Shown here: one piece after another, positions 36,717 through 49,285 of the stretch
How positions within the stretch are numbered: position 1 is the first letter of the stretch
Layout: each line of letters begins with the position of its first letter
NCBI RefSeq assembly: GCF_048544455.1
Contig: NC_133535.1
Span: 81,964,120-82,028,119 of the forward strand
Direction of reading: 5' to 3'
DNA length: 64,000 nucleotides
From: Silene latifolia
Taxonomy: Eukaryota; Streptophyta; Magnoliopsida; Caryophyllales; Caryophyllaceae
The notes under the pieces: generated by a model
Databases searched by the model: none
Told to the model about the DNA's origin: nothing
What the model saw: only the letters and a program-made list of their open reading frames with translations
Program-made: the position numbers and the translations under genes

Positions 36717-36905
36717 GGAAAACTTTTACTTTGGGTACCCAAGGTTTCACATAATCTCAGTTTGGGTACCTTATATTTGACAAATTCCATTTTGGGTGTC
36801 CAAGGTGTCACATAATCTCAGTTTGGCCACCTCACATTTGACAAATTCCATTTTGTGTGCCCAAATTTACACTCCTATTCAGTTTAGATACCATGACATA
36901 CTTCA
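36717..36905. mobile_element. Truncated relative of the long-TIR MITE
   Basis: Starts GGAAAACTTTTACTTTGGGT and carries sub-repeats of CACATAATCTCAGTTTGG and TTGACAAATTCCATTTTG. These resemble the terminal sub-repeats of 29829-30269, but the opposite arm is not found. Confidence 0.5.
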
Positions 36906-37145
36906 TGTAACTAAAATAAAGTTAAATAAATCTTAATTATTATGTTTAATTTTGCCTTTCCCTTAAACCACTCAATTAGAGTGCTCATCCCAAAAGACCA
37001 ATATACATCCAGGGAAAAAGTATGATGAAAATTTTCATTTTTTATTTTGTTCAGAGTTAAAACTCACTAATTTTAGCTTCTTATCAAGAATCATGAAGGA
37101 AGAATCAAGCATTACATTTTCAAAGTATCATTCTACAATCACAAA

Positions 37146-37175
37146 CTAGTATAAATTCCGCGCATGCATGCGCGG
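37146..37175 (-). mobile_element. Helitron-type 3' terminus (minus strand)
   Basis: The perfect palindromic hairpin CCGCGCATGCATGCGCGG (37158-37175), read on the minus strand, is followed by AATTTATACTAG and T. Confidence 0.65.
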
Positions 37176-37411
37176 TATATAAAGCTTATTCACTTTAATG
37201 CATTATTTATAAAACTTAAATTGATGCGTTATTAATTCCATATTTCACCCTTTTTATTTTAATATGAAAAAAGGTGGAAAACTTATTAAGAGAACAGACT
37301 ATATGGATTTTAATGATTTTTTTTATTTATCACAAAACTAATGATTTCAGTTATAACTTTTCTCAAATAATTTTGATGAATTTTTTGTTAGTAATTTATA
37401 TTTTTAGATGT

Positions 37412-37959
37412 ATACCAGTTTTGTTTTTTTTTTTTTTTTTTTTTGAAATCGTCATCTCATTAATAATCAACTAAGCGTAGATTACAATGAAGATAACAAA
37501 TAAACAAAGGAAAATCAAGATTGCTAACGTAAAAAATACATTCAAAATAACTATCTAAATATCGTAATGGTACCGCTCCAAAATCATAAATTTCTTGAAT
37601 CTATGAATAATCGATGTCTTTGCATCCTTCTTGATGGAGGGAAACAAAGCAGTAGCCGTCTTGATGTATTCATCCACGAAACAAATCTGATAATCTCCCC
37701 GTCGATTAAAACTTATTATATTGATAACAATCCCACGAAAAAATGGAAAAACCCCGAAAGAAGGGACGGAACAACAGATCTCACCAAAAGGGAGACTATT
37801 ATTGAAAATAAGATAGATCTGCATAATATTATTAGTTGTTTAAGAAAGCTTTTGTGGGGCTTACCATCGATGGATGATCGATGGAAGCCCCCGAATAATA
37901 ATGGAGGCTAGGTTTTTAGAGAGGGTTTTTTTAGAGAGAGAGGGAGGGATTCAGTTTTG
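37412..37959 (-). mobile_element. Short internally deleted LINE-like retroposon
   Basis: A minus-strand A-tail (T run at 37421-37444) lies at one end. The other end begins, on the minus strand, with an ACCCTCTCTAAAAACCTAGC leader like those of plant L1 5' regions. Candidate target duplication CAGTTTTG at 37413-37420 and 37952-37959. The total is only ~530 bp. An 89-codon minus-strand ORF (37824-37555) has no recognised domain. It may be a 5' plus 3' fusion derivative. Confidence 0.55.
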
Positions 37960-38057
37960 TTTTATTTTAATTAGACAAATGTAATTTAGAGTTTAGAGAA
38001 GATTATAGTGATTAAAAGATTAAAGGATCACATCTTAATTAAAAAAAAAATAATCTA

Positions 38058-38110
38058 TCTATATATATAAAAGTGAGTTTTTTCGAGCGATAATCTGAGA
38101 GCGTCCACAT
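38058..38110 (+). mobile_element. Helitron-like 5' terminus
   Basis: After an A, TCTATATATATAAAAGTGAG followed by GAGCGTCCACATCATC resembles common plant Helitron 5' starts (TC at the edge, AT-rich, then a GCGTCCACATCA word). Its matching 3' end was not identified. Confidence 0.45.
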
Positions 38111-38159
38111 CATCAAAAATTAATTTAGGAAAGTATCATAAATAATATTTTTTGATACA

Positions 38160-39173
38160 AAGTGGAGAATCTTTTAATTATATAATATATAAATTTCCTA
38201 AATTATATTCAAGTGATATTTCCAATTTTTATATAAAACTTTTACATTTCACTTGGCAAAAAAATATCGTTAAAAAAATTATTAAAATAATATAATTAGT
38301 TTCGTGGTAAAAAATGCTATCATTAGAGTATAGATTTCATATTATTTGCACATATTAAAACTTCTTAGTATGTAAAATTGTATAATTTTTAGTATGTTTT
38401 GTCCCACATTGGAAAATAATGTAGGTGTGGTGAATATACTGCATATAAATAGTAGAATTGTCCCACATCAAAAGATTAGTATAAGGTGATGTGATCCTAT
38501 GATTATAAATATGAGGCATATTTGGAACTTATGTATCCACCCAAATTTTTTTGAGTCTCAGAAGTATTGTTTTAAAGAGCTTTTAAAATTTTCTATCATT
38601 ATCTACGATATGATATAAAAAATAAAGTGGAAATCATTGGGAACTACCCGAGAAAGAGTTAAGAACATGAACAAGAAAATCAAAAAATACAAAACTAAAG
38701 GTTTACTAATGGTATTCTCCTGGCACAGTACAAAACTAAAGATTTTACTAATGGTTGTCTTCTGAATGCAGTAGTAGAGCGTTAATGAGTCGTTATATGT
38801 ATAATGTAAAGATCCCAATCTAATGATCGAGACTAAGTGGTTTTACCTTCAAAGAAAAATAATATGTATACAATAGTGGTTTTTTTTAAGAAGAGACATG
38901 TAGTTATTGATATGTTATATCTTTCACATTGAAAAATAATGTAGGCATGATGAACATACTACATCTAAATAATTAAATTATGTATCTCACATCGAAAAAA
39001 TAGTATACGGTAGGGTGATTCTATAAATATAAATAGGAGGCATCATTGAAACTTAGGTATTAATCCAAAATTTTTTGATATAAAAGATATGTACTTTTTA
39101 GTATATTATACGTCCCACATTGAAAAATAATGTAGGTGTGGTGAATATATTATGTATAAATAATAGAACTGTC

Positions 39174-39175
<2 letters not shown>
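38160..39175 (+). repeat. Tandem repeat field, left part
   Basis: Diverged units contain AAAAACTTTTACATTTCA, TGCTATCATTAGAGTAT, GTCCCACATTGAAAAATAAT, GTAGGTGTGGTGAATATACT, TTGTCCCACATC, ATTATAAATA and CCCAAAATTTTTTGAGTCTC words. Copies are near 38165-38600, 38925-39070 and 39090-39175. The same units continue at 53952-54957, so the Mutator-like element split the field. Confidence 0.8.

Positions 39176-39218
<43 letters not shown>
39176..39218. repeat. (TA)n, left side of the Mutator-like element
   Basis: 43-bp dinucleotide run directly adjacent to the element end GGGCCGAGATCC. Confidence 0.95.
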
Positions 39219-39221
<3 letters not shown>

Positions 39222-39285
39222 CCGAGATCCGGTGAGAACCACCCATATAATGAGAACCATGAGAACCACTTAACAATCTAATAAT
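39219..39285 (+). repeat. Left terminal inverted repeat of the Mutator-like element
   Basis: Contains GTGAGAACCACC, ATGAGAACCATGAGAACCAC and CTAATAATA, mirrored at the right end. Confidence 0.85.
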
Positions 39286-39814
39286 ACGCTGAGATTACAT
39301 TAACAAAACTCTGAACTTTTTCGCGCGTCTCCCCCAAACCCGCGTAATCTCAGTCCTTTCCTAATTCTGCTTCTCTCTCATCATTCTAACCTTCCGCCAT
39401 CGCCTCTTCTATCATCAAATTCCCGTTTCTCTTTCTCTACAATCGAACGATAAATTCTTCGACAATCAACCTTGCGACGCTGCTTCAATCAATGACGCCT
39501 TTAAATTCGAGGTAAAATTTCGATCTTTATGATTATTTGTTGTGAAATTAGTTGATTTAGTCGATTAAATTAGATTGTTCGTGAAATTAGGGATTGATTA
39601 ACCGATTAGAATTTCAATTGAACAATTATGGTTCAATTTAGGATTTCGTCAACCAAATTGGGGAAACCGAGAAATTAGGGTTAGGGGATTTGAGAAATTT
39701 GTTGAAACCATGAAATTAGGGTTTGATTCGTCTATTAAGTTTCGGATTGATAAATCATGCTTCAATTTAGAATTTCATGAATTAAATTGGGAAACCGAGA
39801 AATTAGGGTTGGAG

Positions 39815-40085
39815 ACCGTTTATGTGCATCAAAATCTTGTTTATGTGCATCCAAATTCCTGTTTACATGCATCAAATTCCTGTTTAGGTGCATCAAAATG
39901 TGATTTTGTGAATCAAATTGGCTTAATTGAGAAATTAGGGTTTCATGAATTAAATTGGGGAAACTAAGAAATTAAGGTTGGAGACCGTTTATGTGCATCA
40001 AAATCTTGTTTATGTGCATCCAAATTCTGTTTATATGCATCAAATTCCTGTTTAGGTGCATTAAAAAGTGATTTTGTGAATTAAA
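39815..40085 (+). repeat. ATGCA/GTGCATC motif clusters near left end
   Basis: Two near-identical blocks (about 39805-39950 and 39980-40120). Each has four to five copies of GTTTATGTGCATC or GTTTAGGTGCATC words. Confidence 0.85.
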
Positions 40086-40489
40086 TTGGCTTAATTGAGA
40101 AATTAGGGTTGGAGAAATTGTGAAATTGCCTACATTTGTTAAAATCAGGGACTCAATTTCATAAATTATACTGTTGTATTGTTGCTTATTTAATTTTTGA
40201 CATTTCTTGTTGCAGCAATAATGACAAAGACAACTCCTCAATACTATCATAAACTTCTTCAAATGTCATTACAAACGAAGGAGCGAATGTTGAAGCTAAT
40301 GCATGTCACCTATATTAGAAATATCTGCAATAGCGATTGAACATGATGTTCTGAAGTTGTGACTTTCGAATTTGTTGAAGGTACAATTCTATTCATCCTG
40401 GTAGTTGCTTGATGTTTTCAGCTTTTTAAAGGTACATTTCATATGCTTTTTATCCCTCGCCTTTCGACTTTAATTGCACCACATATGCA

Positions 40490-42697
40490 GATATCATAGT
40501 AGAGGAGGCGGAGGACGAGGAGGCAGCAGAAGGTTCTTCAAGCAACACGAATCGGGTTTTTGAGTGTCTCAACCATCTTAAGCCTGTTATTGGTATGCTA
40601 TTCGATAAGCTTGAACTAGGTGTTGAGTTTTATGAAGCATATGCAAAAGAATCTGGGTTTGTGACTAGATTAAGCTCACAAAAGTCTAAAAATGGTGTCG
40701 TTACGCATAAAAAAGTTGTGTGTAATAAGGCTGGAGTATGTGAAGCGAAAGGGAAAAATCACAGGAGGCAAAGGACTAGGATAGAATGTCCTTCTTGTAT
40801 TAAATTTAAGCGAATTTTGGAGGAAGGTCCTGATATGGGTAAATACCAAATATATGATTTTCATGAAGGTCATAATCATATGCCACAAACACCATCAACA
40901 ATGGTACATTTGACACAAACGAGAGAGTTGAATGTAGTTCACAAAAAAATGATAATTGACAACTCCAAAAATAACATAGGTCCAATTAAGTCGTATAGGT
41001 TGTTCAAGGAGTATGTTAGAGGTTATAGGAATGTGGGTGCGTCATTGGAAGACTTTAAGAACTTTTCTAGAGATATCAAAAATTATTTATCAGAGGGGGA
41101 TGCTCAAATGCTTATTGAGCATTTTATGAAGATAAAACACATGTGTCCATCTTTTTATTTTGATTTTGAGGTAGACGAGATAGGTCGATTGTCACATGTG
41201 TTTTGGGCTGACCCTATTAGTATTAAAAACTATTTGCTATTCGGGGACATGACCTCTTTTGATACGACCTTTAGAAAAAACAAGTATAGGATGATATTTG
41301 GTCCTTTTACAGGCGTGGATAATCATAAGAGATGCGTGACCTTTGGGGTTGGACTTATTATAAATGAGAGTAAGGAGTCCTTTGCTTGGCTATTTACGAA
41401 ATTCGTAGAGGCTATGGGGGGTCGTCATCCAGTTTGTATGATAACTGATGAAGATGCGGGGATAGAAGAAGGAATGAAATTAGCCTGGAAAGACAAGGTG
41501 CAACACAGATATTGCATGTGGCACATACTAAAAAAGTTGCCTGAGAAAGTAGGGCCTGTAATATGTAAAGATACTGAGTTTCTGAAGAAGATAAACCGAT
41601 GTGTTTGGAGCGAAGATGTGGAGCCGCCTGAATTTGAGGAAAGGTGGACAACAATAGTTGAATCTCATGGGTTGTCGGATAACGAGTGGCTTAAGGAGAA
41701 GTACAACATTAGAAATATGTGGGTTCCACTTACTTTCGTGATCCGTTTTTAGGAGGCTTGATGAGAACGACCTCTAGGTCGAGTCGAAAACCACTTTTTC
41801 AAAGAACTTCACTAATCCTAATTTAACCCTAGTTGAGTTTTGGATGAGATTTGAGAGTGCAATGGATGCTCAAAGATGGACTCATTCGAAACTTGTTGCA
41901 CAATCAAAAAACTCCTTCCCCGCTTGTCGACTCCATTAGCCCTAGAAAAGCATGCATCGAAATCTACACTCCAACAATTTTCAAGTAGTTTCAAAAGGAA
42001 GTCGAAGCAGCTTGCTATTCATGTGGTGTTGGGGATAAAGAAAAAGATAAAACCTATCCAATTCTATACACAGATATCATAGATCAAGTTCGAAATAAAA
42101 CGTATAAGGTTGGTTTTAAGAAGGATGATGTTTCAGTGGTATGCACATGCAAGAAGTTTGAAAGACATGGAATGCTCTGTCGACATGCTCTGTGTGTCTT
42201 TAAAGATCGGGGAATTCAGAAAGTTCCAAGTGACTACCTGCTTAGTCGGTGGAGCAAACTAGCAACCCGCCAGCCAATCGTCGGCCCTAATGGCGATTGT
42301 TGCTGATTGTACATCAATGGATGTACAGAAAAACAAAGTTGGCGAGTTATGGTCAGAGTTGTTTACTTGTGTGGCACTTGTTGAACAGAGTCCTGGGCAT
42401 TGTGATGAGTTGCTTGGGATTTTGCGTGAGTTCAAGGAAAGGGTAAAAATTACCCCTGATGAAAGTGGAAATATTGGTATTGCAAAGGTAAAGGACAAGA
42501 ATGCTGAAATTGGGATGCTTTTAGGAACAAACATGCCTAGTGAGATTAAGGTTTTGCCTCCAAGGCAGTGCAAAAACAAAGGCTCGGGAAAAAGGCTGAT
42601 CTCACAAAGAGAACGAGCTGGGGAAGTGACCAAGAAAGCGCTAAGAAAATGCAGGGCCTGTGGGGAGATGGCGAACCACGACGGTAGGGAATTGTGA
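40490..42697 (+). pseudogene. FAR1/MURA-type Mutator transposase, frameshifted
   Basis: The main open frame follows a CATATGCAG acceptor near 40490 and runs to 41752. It includes a FAR1-type zinc-binding N-terminal domain (GVEFYEAYAKESGF, RIECPSCIKF, FHEGHNHMP). The MULE transposase domain has GDMTSFDTTFRKNKY (first catalytic Asp), CMITDEDAGI (second Asp) and HRYCMWHILKKLP. After a frameshift near 41735 homology continues as FRDPFLGGLMRTTSR, then in other frames as TLVEFWMRFESAMDAQR and CTCKKFERHGMLCRHAL (SWIM zinc finger, 42148-42200). The C-terminal region is open at 42290-42697 with KGSGKR and RKCRACGEMANHD. At least three frame changes are visible. Upstream exons cannot be placed with confidence. 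It would encode the transposase that recognises the element ends if intact. Confidence 0.88.
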
Positions 42698-42894
42698 CCG
42701 AAGGACAACCGACAATGAGTAGAGTAATTTTTTATTTTACCTTATTGAAAAATTTGGGAATTTTATTTTATTTGATAGATATTGGACATTTGCCTTATTG
42801 AATAATTCGTGACTTTTTATTTTATTTGATAGATGTTGGACTTTTTTTCTTCAAACGAATGAATGCAACACTTCTAGAATGTAAAGCCCGAGTG

Positions 42895-43330
42895 TTTCAT
42901 CACCATTATTTCGTGCACATACAACGGTATTTCATGCACATACACATGTATTTCATGCATGTGGAACAGTTTTTCATGCACACATTATGCAAGTAACGGT
43001 TTAAGTTCTCATTTTATTTATAGCGTTTTTAAATTTTACTGTGCTTTTCCGTTTCATTGATTCATTATTAATCACTCAATCCATGGTGGGAAAAAATTAC
43101 AATAAAGCAACAAAAAAGTCGCATAATTCAAACTACTTGTAACATCTACCGTAGTAAATAATGAGCTGACCAAAATGCTACCATTTTTGTAATGAGATGA
43201 TATGCAATTACTGATGAAACTCGAACGCTCCTCCTAACCCGAGTTTGTCGTCTAATAAACCTGTTTTTCATGCATGCACACTGTTATTCCATGCATGTGG
43301 AACAGTTTTAATGCATTTACGATGTTTTCG
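42895..43330 (+). repeat. ATGCA motif clusters downstream of the transposase
   Basis: TATTTCATGCACATACA-type words at 42918-42990 and again at 43266-43320. In between, a ~60-bp direct repeat (TTTTCGTTGCC and CGTGACATGTT words) lies at 43375-43452. Confidence 0.8.
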
Positions 43331-43992
43331 ATTTCATTACTGACCTTTTCGTTATCCAATTTTGAAAATTGTCTCTCGTTTTCGTTGCCTCGTGACATGT
43401 TCGTTTTCCAATTTTGAAAATTGTTTCTCGTTTTCGTTGCCCCGTGACATGTTTTTAGAATTAGTCCAGAAACATGACTTCATGTCTTACACGCCTTACA
43501 TATTCCAAAATCTAATATGTACTCTCAAGACTTAGTGTACTACATATTCCGAATAAACTCCACAAGAAGCTAATATTCCGGGTCTACTCCTTTGTACATC
43601 CCGCGACTCAAAGAATCGATAAAAAAATGGCAAGTGTTTGAATTTTGGATTAGGTCATCTGCCACTCCCTTTGCACATCCCTCGACTCAAGTGTTTAGAA
43701 AATATCACCTAGGGATAATCCTACAAAAAACGGGGGGAATATATTTTTACGTCAAAGTCACTCCGAGACAGAATCTAATGAAAAGAAGATTAAAAGTAGG
43801 CAAAATTTAAATTAGGCATTCAAGGTTCTTTATATTTACCTGTCTCTTGTTTCGCTTCCATTTGATGAGACGTGCAATCATACTCGTACCATATTCATCC
43901 AAATCCTACGTAAAAATTTTATTTGACAACAAATATTGAAATGCTTGAAATAAAATATACTGAATAATGTTTACAAAAGTTTGGTGAAAAAG

Positions 43993-44990
43993 TTATACCT
44001 CGTAAGATCTCTTATCACTCCATGATGCTTGATCACACCAATTTTCTAGCCACTTTAACAAATAAACTCCACAAGAATACCCATTGTTTTGTTGAGGCAC
44101 TTGCACAATCTCCCACTGAAAAGTTTTGATCTCCAACAACCTTGTGTAACTTGGAGAGTCTCTTGCGATGATCTCCAAAGCAGGCAGGAGCTATACAAAA
44201 ACAAGACAGTGAGTGATTGTGATTGTGGTATAAGGCTATTTAATGCACATGCAAGGGTATGTCATGCACATAGAAGGGTATTTCATGCACATTAAGATCA
44301 CCAACAAATATTTTCATTCGACAATGCATTTTGGGCGATCAAAAACGGTTGAGCACCTTTCCTGATATAATAAGTGAGGGGTAACATGTTTTTGTGCAAA
44401 AACTAATAAATCATACCTGTTCAACTAAAAATTTTTGCCTGACTTCACGGCGCCTGGGCAGGTTGGAGTCGAGTATGAAGTTCATCCTTTTCCCAAAGTC
44501 AACAACGCATGCAAACCAATGTGATCTCTCCACACAATATGGAAAGAAAGCCTGAAATATTACAAACTAGTCAAGTAGGATTTATCGACTTCAAATGAAA
44601 AAAGAATGCATTGGAAAAAAGGAGAAGGAAAAAAAGTAAGAGAATATTTATTTACCAAATGGTTGTGTTTAGATTGAGGGGCAAGTAGTCAAGTAGGACG
44701 TATTGACTTCGAAACCCCTTTTTACCGACAACTCCCTGAAATTTGAGAACATTTGTCAAAATTCTTTGTCATTTCAAAAACCAAAAACAAGCATGTGACA
44801 CAATAAGGAATATGAATACCTTTATGATTGTCGGAAAATACACAACACTCGGGTTTTCGATTGTAGTACGAATACCAACAAAGATCAATAACCATATCCA
44901 TTACCCAATTTCTTGGCGGCAAGTCCTGCAGCGTGTTGGGTAACTTGCAACCAATCGGTTTCTACAACGACCTCACTAATGATGCACATG
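43993..44990 (-). other. Ulp1-like catalytic module with intact His, Asp, Gln and Cys
   Basis: Three exon-like blocks (44985-44820, 44555-44415, 44195-43995) are separated by GT-AG-compatible gaps. His-Trp is at ~44515, Asp of ILDSN at ~44475, Gln and Cys of QQNNGYSCGVY at ~44090-44065. ATGCA motifs lie in the adjacent non-coding sequence (44235-44295). Confidence 0.75.
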
Positions 44991-45479
44991 TTGCAATTAG
45001 ATTAGAAAACACGGAACATCGAGAGTGGACAAAAACTGAAGTTTTTAGAAAGCTGTATGGTCAGTTAGAACTTACTCCTTGTTCTTCTTATTATTCCGAA
45101 TATAATTGATCAAGTGTGCATCTGTATATGATAAATCATCATGTGGCGCTTGATTACTGAGAAAAGGGGAAAATAAAAGCTCCTTTATTAACATGGAAAA
45201 ACGGAAAAACGGAAAACAAAGCTACTTAAGATTTCGCATTACCGAAGCCAACGCCATTCTTGTAGTCCTTTCTTTGCGGCCGTCACTTGAAGTTTATAAG
45301 AGTTGTATCGCCAAGTTAGTATTTCATTGCAAACCCTCACAACATAACGTGTAACATCAACTCTCTGAACAATAACAACAAAAGAAATCAACATCAGTGA
45401 CTTCATATTTAATGCACATACAAGGAAAAGTTGAATTAAATAATACAGACTTACTCCCTTTACGACCCACCTTTGAACC

Positions 45480-45870
45480 TAAGCGTCCCTTAACCCCGTT
45501 GTACATCTCCATATAACGCATGAGGTAGATTCCAGTATCATGCTCGACATCAACGGCAACGTGCGGAATATACAACTTAGGAATCAAAAGCCATGAAGAC
45601 ACCAAGTTTGGAATCTTACTTGAAAGCGTACCCAACAAGTTCTTCTGATAAAGGTAAAACAATGACAAGTAAATAATCTCTCACAAAAATTAGACGAAAA
45701 TCGGGCACTTTATGGCAAAAAGATCTCAAGATATACCACAGGTCTAACATGGCGGGAATAGTCGGTTGACGGAGACATCAAGTGCATCACTTCTAACGAC
45801 TTCTTACTAACATGGTAATGTAAAGACAAATGGCAAGGGTGTAACAATAGGAATGAAAACCTGTATGACA
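45480..45870 (-). other. Second, degenerate Ulp1-like module
   Basis: FIPIVT ... SLHYHVSKKSLEVMHLMSPS (45865-45760), then DTGIYLMRYMEMYNG (45575-45525). The fold order matches C48 proteases, but the His-Trp box is disrupted and the nucleophile position reads Thr. Confidence 0.65.
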
Positions 45871-47458
45871 TTGAAAACAAAGACAATAATGAAAAGAAAG
45901 ACACTTAGTTGAGAACAACCATGGAAATGTGAAAATATTGAAGGACTTACCAACTCCACGTCTGCAAATTTGACATCCAATGAGTCAATCTGTTCATTAA
46001 ATTAGGTGACACGTATTAGAGAATAAAAACTTGTAATAATTGGGCACTTATTTGATGCATGTTCAGTGTTGTTTAATGCACCTAGGTTGGTATTTCGTGC
46101 ATCTACAAGATTATTTCATGCATTCGAAAGTCTAATGCATCCCAAGGTTGAGAACAGCCATGGAACACTTACGTCGATTGTCTCTGTGATAAATAGACGG
46201 CAAGGGCATTTACGATTTCTGAATTTGTTGGCCTCATTCAAATAATCACACCACACAGAAATGACATCTGTATGAACTCGACGATCAAGAAGCAAACTCT
46301 TCATATGACTTCGTGTGAGAGTCTTGCCCGCACAGCTAAATAAAACCTCCCTAGACAGTTATGATAACATGAAACTTAGTGTTATACAAAGAAAATGTAA
46401 TACATATATCCCGAATAAAATTAAAATATAGGAGAGTGATACATACTCTTCATCTAAGTCCTCTGAAAATGCATAGTCTCCTACCAGTTTTTCCGATCGA
46501 CTCAAGTCACGAACCATGTCCACGTTTCTGATAAAGTAAGGTGACCGGTAAACATTCGCTACCTCAACACACCTCTTAGGGAGCACCCTTCTACCAGCCA
46601 CCTGCCTCTCAATGGCATAATCTGAGGGGACAGTTGGACAAGAAGGCTCAATTGGCGATTCATCCAACGATAATTGAGAGGAGATAACTACAGGCGATGG
46701 TTGGGATGAGATCAGAATGGCGATATTGGCGATAAAGGACGAACTCTGGAATGGCGTCGTAGTTGTTGTGCTTGAATAAGGAACACTTGAAGCAGCCTGC
46801 AACCTGGACTCAAGGAACTCTTGAGAGTTATATAGCGCATCATCACCACTAAAAAGGCTGAAAGACGGTCCTTCCAGAAGCGCCTTATCCCTCTTTTCCT
46901 TTTCCTTTTTTTCGTTCCACATATTTTCATGATGTGAATCAAACACCTTGCCAACATGAGTGTATGCATTATTAAGGATCCCTTCTAATTCAGCCATGAC
47001 AGTGGGATTGTCTAGAAACGCATCATCTGCACAACTCATGTCAACCTCCTCCTTCAACTCCTCCTCCTCCACTTTACCCTCATCCTTCTTCAACTCCTTC
47101 TCCACTGCCACCTCCTCCTTTCTCTCCTTCAATACATTCTTATCTTTCTCATTGTCCTTTTCCACTTCATCCTCCTCCATGTTCTCCATGGTAGCACCCT
47201 CCCTTTCACAATCAAGACCTTCCCTTTCACAATCAAGACCCTTCCCTTTCACCTTCTTCTACTCTCTGCTTTGTGAAAGGGAAAATCCTTCAAATAAACA
47301 ATCTGCCAACTTTGACATTTGCGTGACAGTACCGGGAATGTGGGAGCCTTACACTTAGCATTTCTAATCGCTTTGGTAAAGTCACCATAAATGTCTCGTA
47401 AGTCGAATGGTGTGCTTGCCAAAACCTTGATGGATTCTTTCCTCTCATCAACCGGTTC

Positions 47459-47565
47459 ACTTCAAGTTCGGGTTCGAGTTCAGTTGAGGTTGAGGTTCAA
47501 TTTGAGGTTCAGGTTCGAGTTCGGAGTAAACGTACAGTACGGGTTCACGTTCATGTTGAGGTGCA
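47459..47565. repeat. Short GAGGTTCAGGTT-type minisatellite
   Basis: Irregular repeats of GGTTCGAGTTC, GAGGTTGAGGTTCAA and GAGGTTCAGGTTC between segments of the Ulp1-like gene. Confidence 0.7.
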
Positions 47566-48584
47566 ACATAAGCAAATATGGGTTCAACAGAGCCCTTGCC
47601 AAAGCCACCCCCCTTCTGCTTCTCCAACTTAACCCTTTATCTAATTTTCTCATCCGTCCAATTCGCTAATAAGGGAAATGATCGACACACCGTTCTCGTC
47701 ATGAAAACACATCTATCCAAGTAGATAATCTGGAAAATCAGAATCGGTCCCTTAAAATAAGTTTTAGGGGAATTAGCTATAGCCGCCTTCCACGACATGA
47801 CGTTGTTGATCATATGGGTCCGTGCAAATTTGCACCAATTCATGTTAGGGACATCAGCGAGATTTGAAAGGGAGCTTAATATCCGAGGGCTAGGATGATC
47901 ACCTACTACCCCCATCAAGAGAACATTGACGATATAGATGAGGAAATTCCTCTTGAAATCGTCTCCACCATCCCGTTGCTCCATCATCTTATCTAAGAGA
48001 ACCTTTTTCGTAATATCCGAGGTGGTAAATCGAGCCTTATACCTCTTGACAACCTCTGTGTACTCCTTTTCCTTACGAACATTCCAGTGCAACAATGTCA
48101 ATCGGTCCCATAGGAAGTCCAGTTGCAACGTGGACATCCTCATCCGAGATAACAAGATCGCGGTTCATCAATGAACAATTGAACGGATTAAATGTCTCGA
48201 CAATCCATCCGGCCGATGGCCATTGATTTCTTCTGACTTAAGTTGTAACAACCCTCCGAACCCCATACTGTTTATGGCTTCAATTTGCTGTTCGGATGGC
48301 CCCAACTTGATGAAATTAGTGATCAAGGAAGGACTCATCCGAGTGAGGAGAGGCTTGTACTTGTCAGAACGCTTTCTTCTTTTTATACTTTGCGTTGGCT
48401 CTTTGCTTGTTGATGCTTTGCTTTCCTCTCTTGTTCTTGTTAAGAGGCAACTCTGGTGCAACTTCGTCGTGAACTTTGGCTTTAACACGCGGACTCCGTT
48501 GCCGCGGTGAAATTTGTTCTCGCCTCTCTGCTTCTTTGTAGGGTTTGGTTTGGGAGAATTATCTCACAAAGTAGTCGAGCATTA

Positions 48585-49275
48585 GTAAGGTAGCTTATTT
48601 CATGTATATACTAAATTCTTTTATGCACATAGATAGTTATTTGATGCATATACAAGGTTGGTTAGTGAATTTATAAGACCATTGTACGCCAAACCAAACA
48701 AAGTGATTAGTTTCGGAAAGACATTTATTTCATGCATGTACGAAGTTGTTTAATGCACTTCAACAGCTTATTTAATGCATATACACTTTGTTGGTCCATG
48801 AATTCATAAGACCATTGTACGCCAAACCAAACAAAGTGATTAGCTTCGTAAAGACAGTTTATTTCATGCATGTACAGAAGTTGTTTAATGCACTTAAACA
48901 GTTATTTGATGCATATACACTGTTGGTCCATGAATTCATAAGACCATTGTACGCCAAACCAAACAGTGATTAGCTTCAGGAAGACAGTTTATTTCATGCA
49001 TGCACGAATGTTGTTTAATGCACTTAAACAGTTATTTGATGCATATACAAGGTTAGTCCATTAATTCATAAGACTAGTGCACACCAAACAAAACACAGAT
49101 TAGTTTCGGAAGACACTGACTTATTTCATGCATGCACGAATGTTGTTTAATGCACTTAAACATTATTTGCTTTATATAAAAGGTTAGTCCATTAATTCAC
49201 AAGACTAGTGCACACCAAACAAAACACCGATTAGCTTCAGGAAGACAGCTTATTTCATGCATATACAAGCTTATT
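48585..49275 (+). repeat. Tandem array, ~125-150-bp units with ATGCA motifs
   Basis: About five to six copies contain TTATTTCATGCATGTAC, GTTGTTTAATGCACTT, AACAGTTATTTGATGCATAT, AATTCATAAGACCATTG and CGCCAAACCAAAC. The array immediately precedes the hairpin array. Confidence 0.9.
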
Positions 49276-49285
49276 TCAGGAAAAC

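Larger units (their letters stand above)
43830..48560 (-). pseudogene. Multi-exon Ulp1-like (C48) gene with two protease-like modules
   Basis: Minus-strand exon-like segments, in order: an N-terminal domain typical of plant Ulp1-type transposon genes (48430-47640: EAINSMGFGGLLQLKSE, WIVETFNPFNCS, DEDVHVATGLPMG, FKRNFLIYIVNVLLMG); a lysine/glutamate-rich linker (47252-46450); VISVWCDYLNEANKF (46260); then a first protease-like module, FIPIVT with the following His-Trp lost by frame change (45860-45830), ending DTGIYLMRYMEMYNG (45550), where Thr stands in place of the catalytic Cys. A second module follows (44990-43830): RNWVMDMVIDLCW, ERSHWFACVVDFG (His), ILDSN (Asp) and QQNNGYSCGVYLLKWLE (Gln and Cys), so it has the complete catalytic set. 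Frame changes near 48210 and 48080 argue for a pseudogene. Established: C48 proteases cleave SUMO-type conjugates. What the element uses it for is unknown. Confidence 0.75.

Noticed and set aside
37555..37824. 89-codon minus-strand ORF.
   Set aside because: It is part of a short retroposon with an A-tail; no domain is recognised, so it is not called as a gene.
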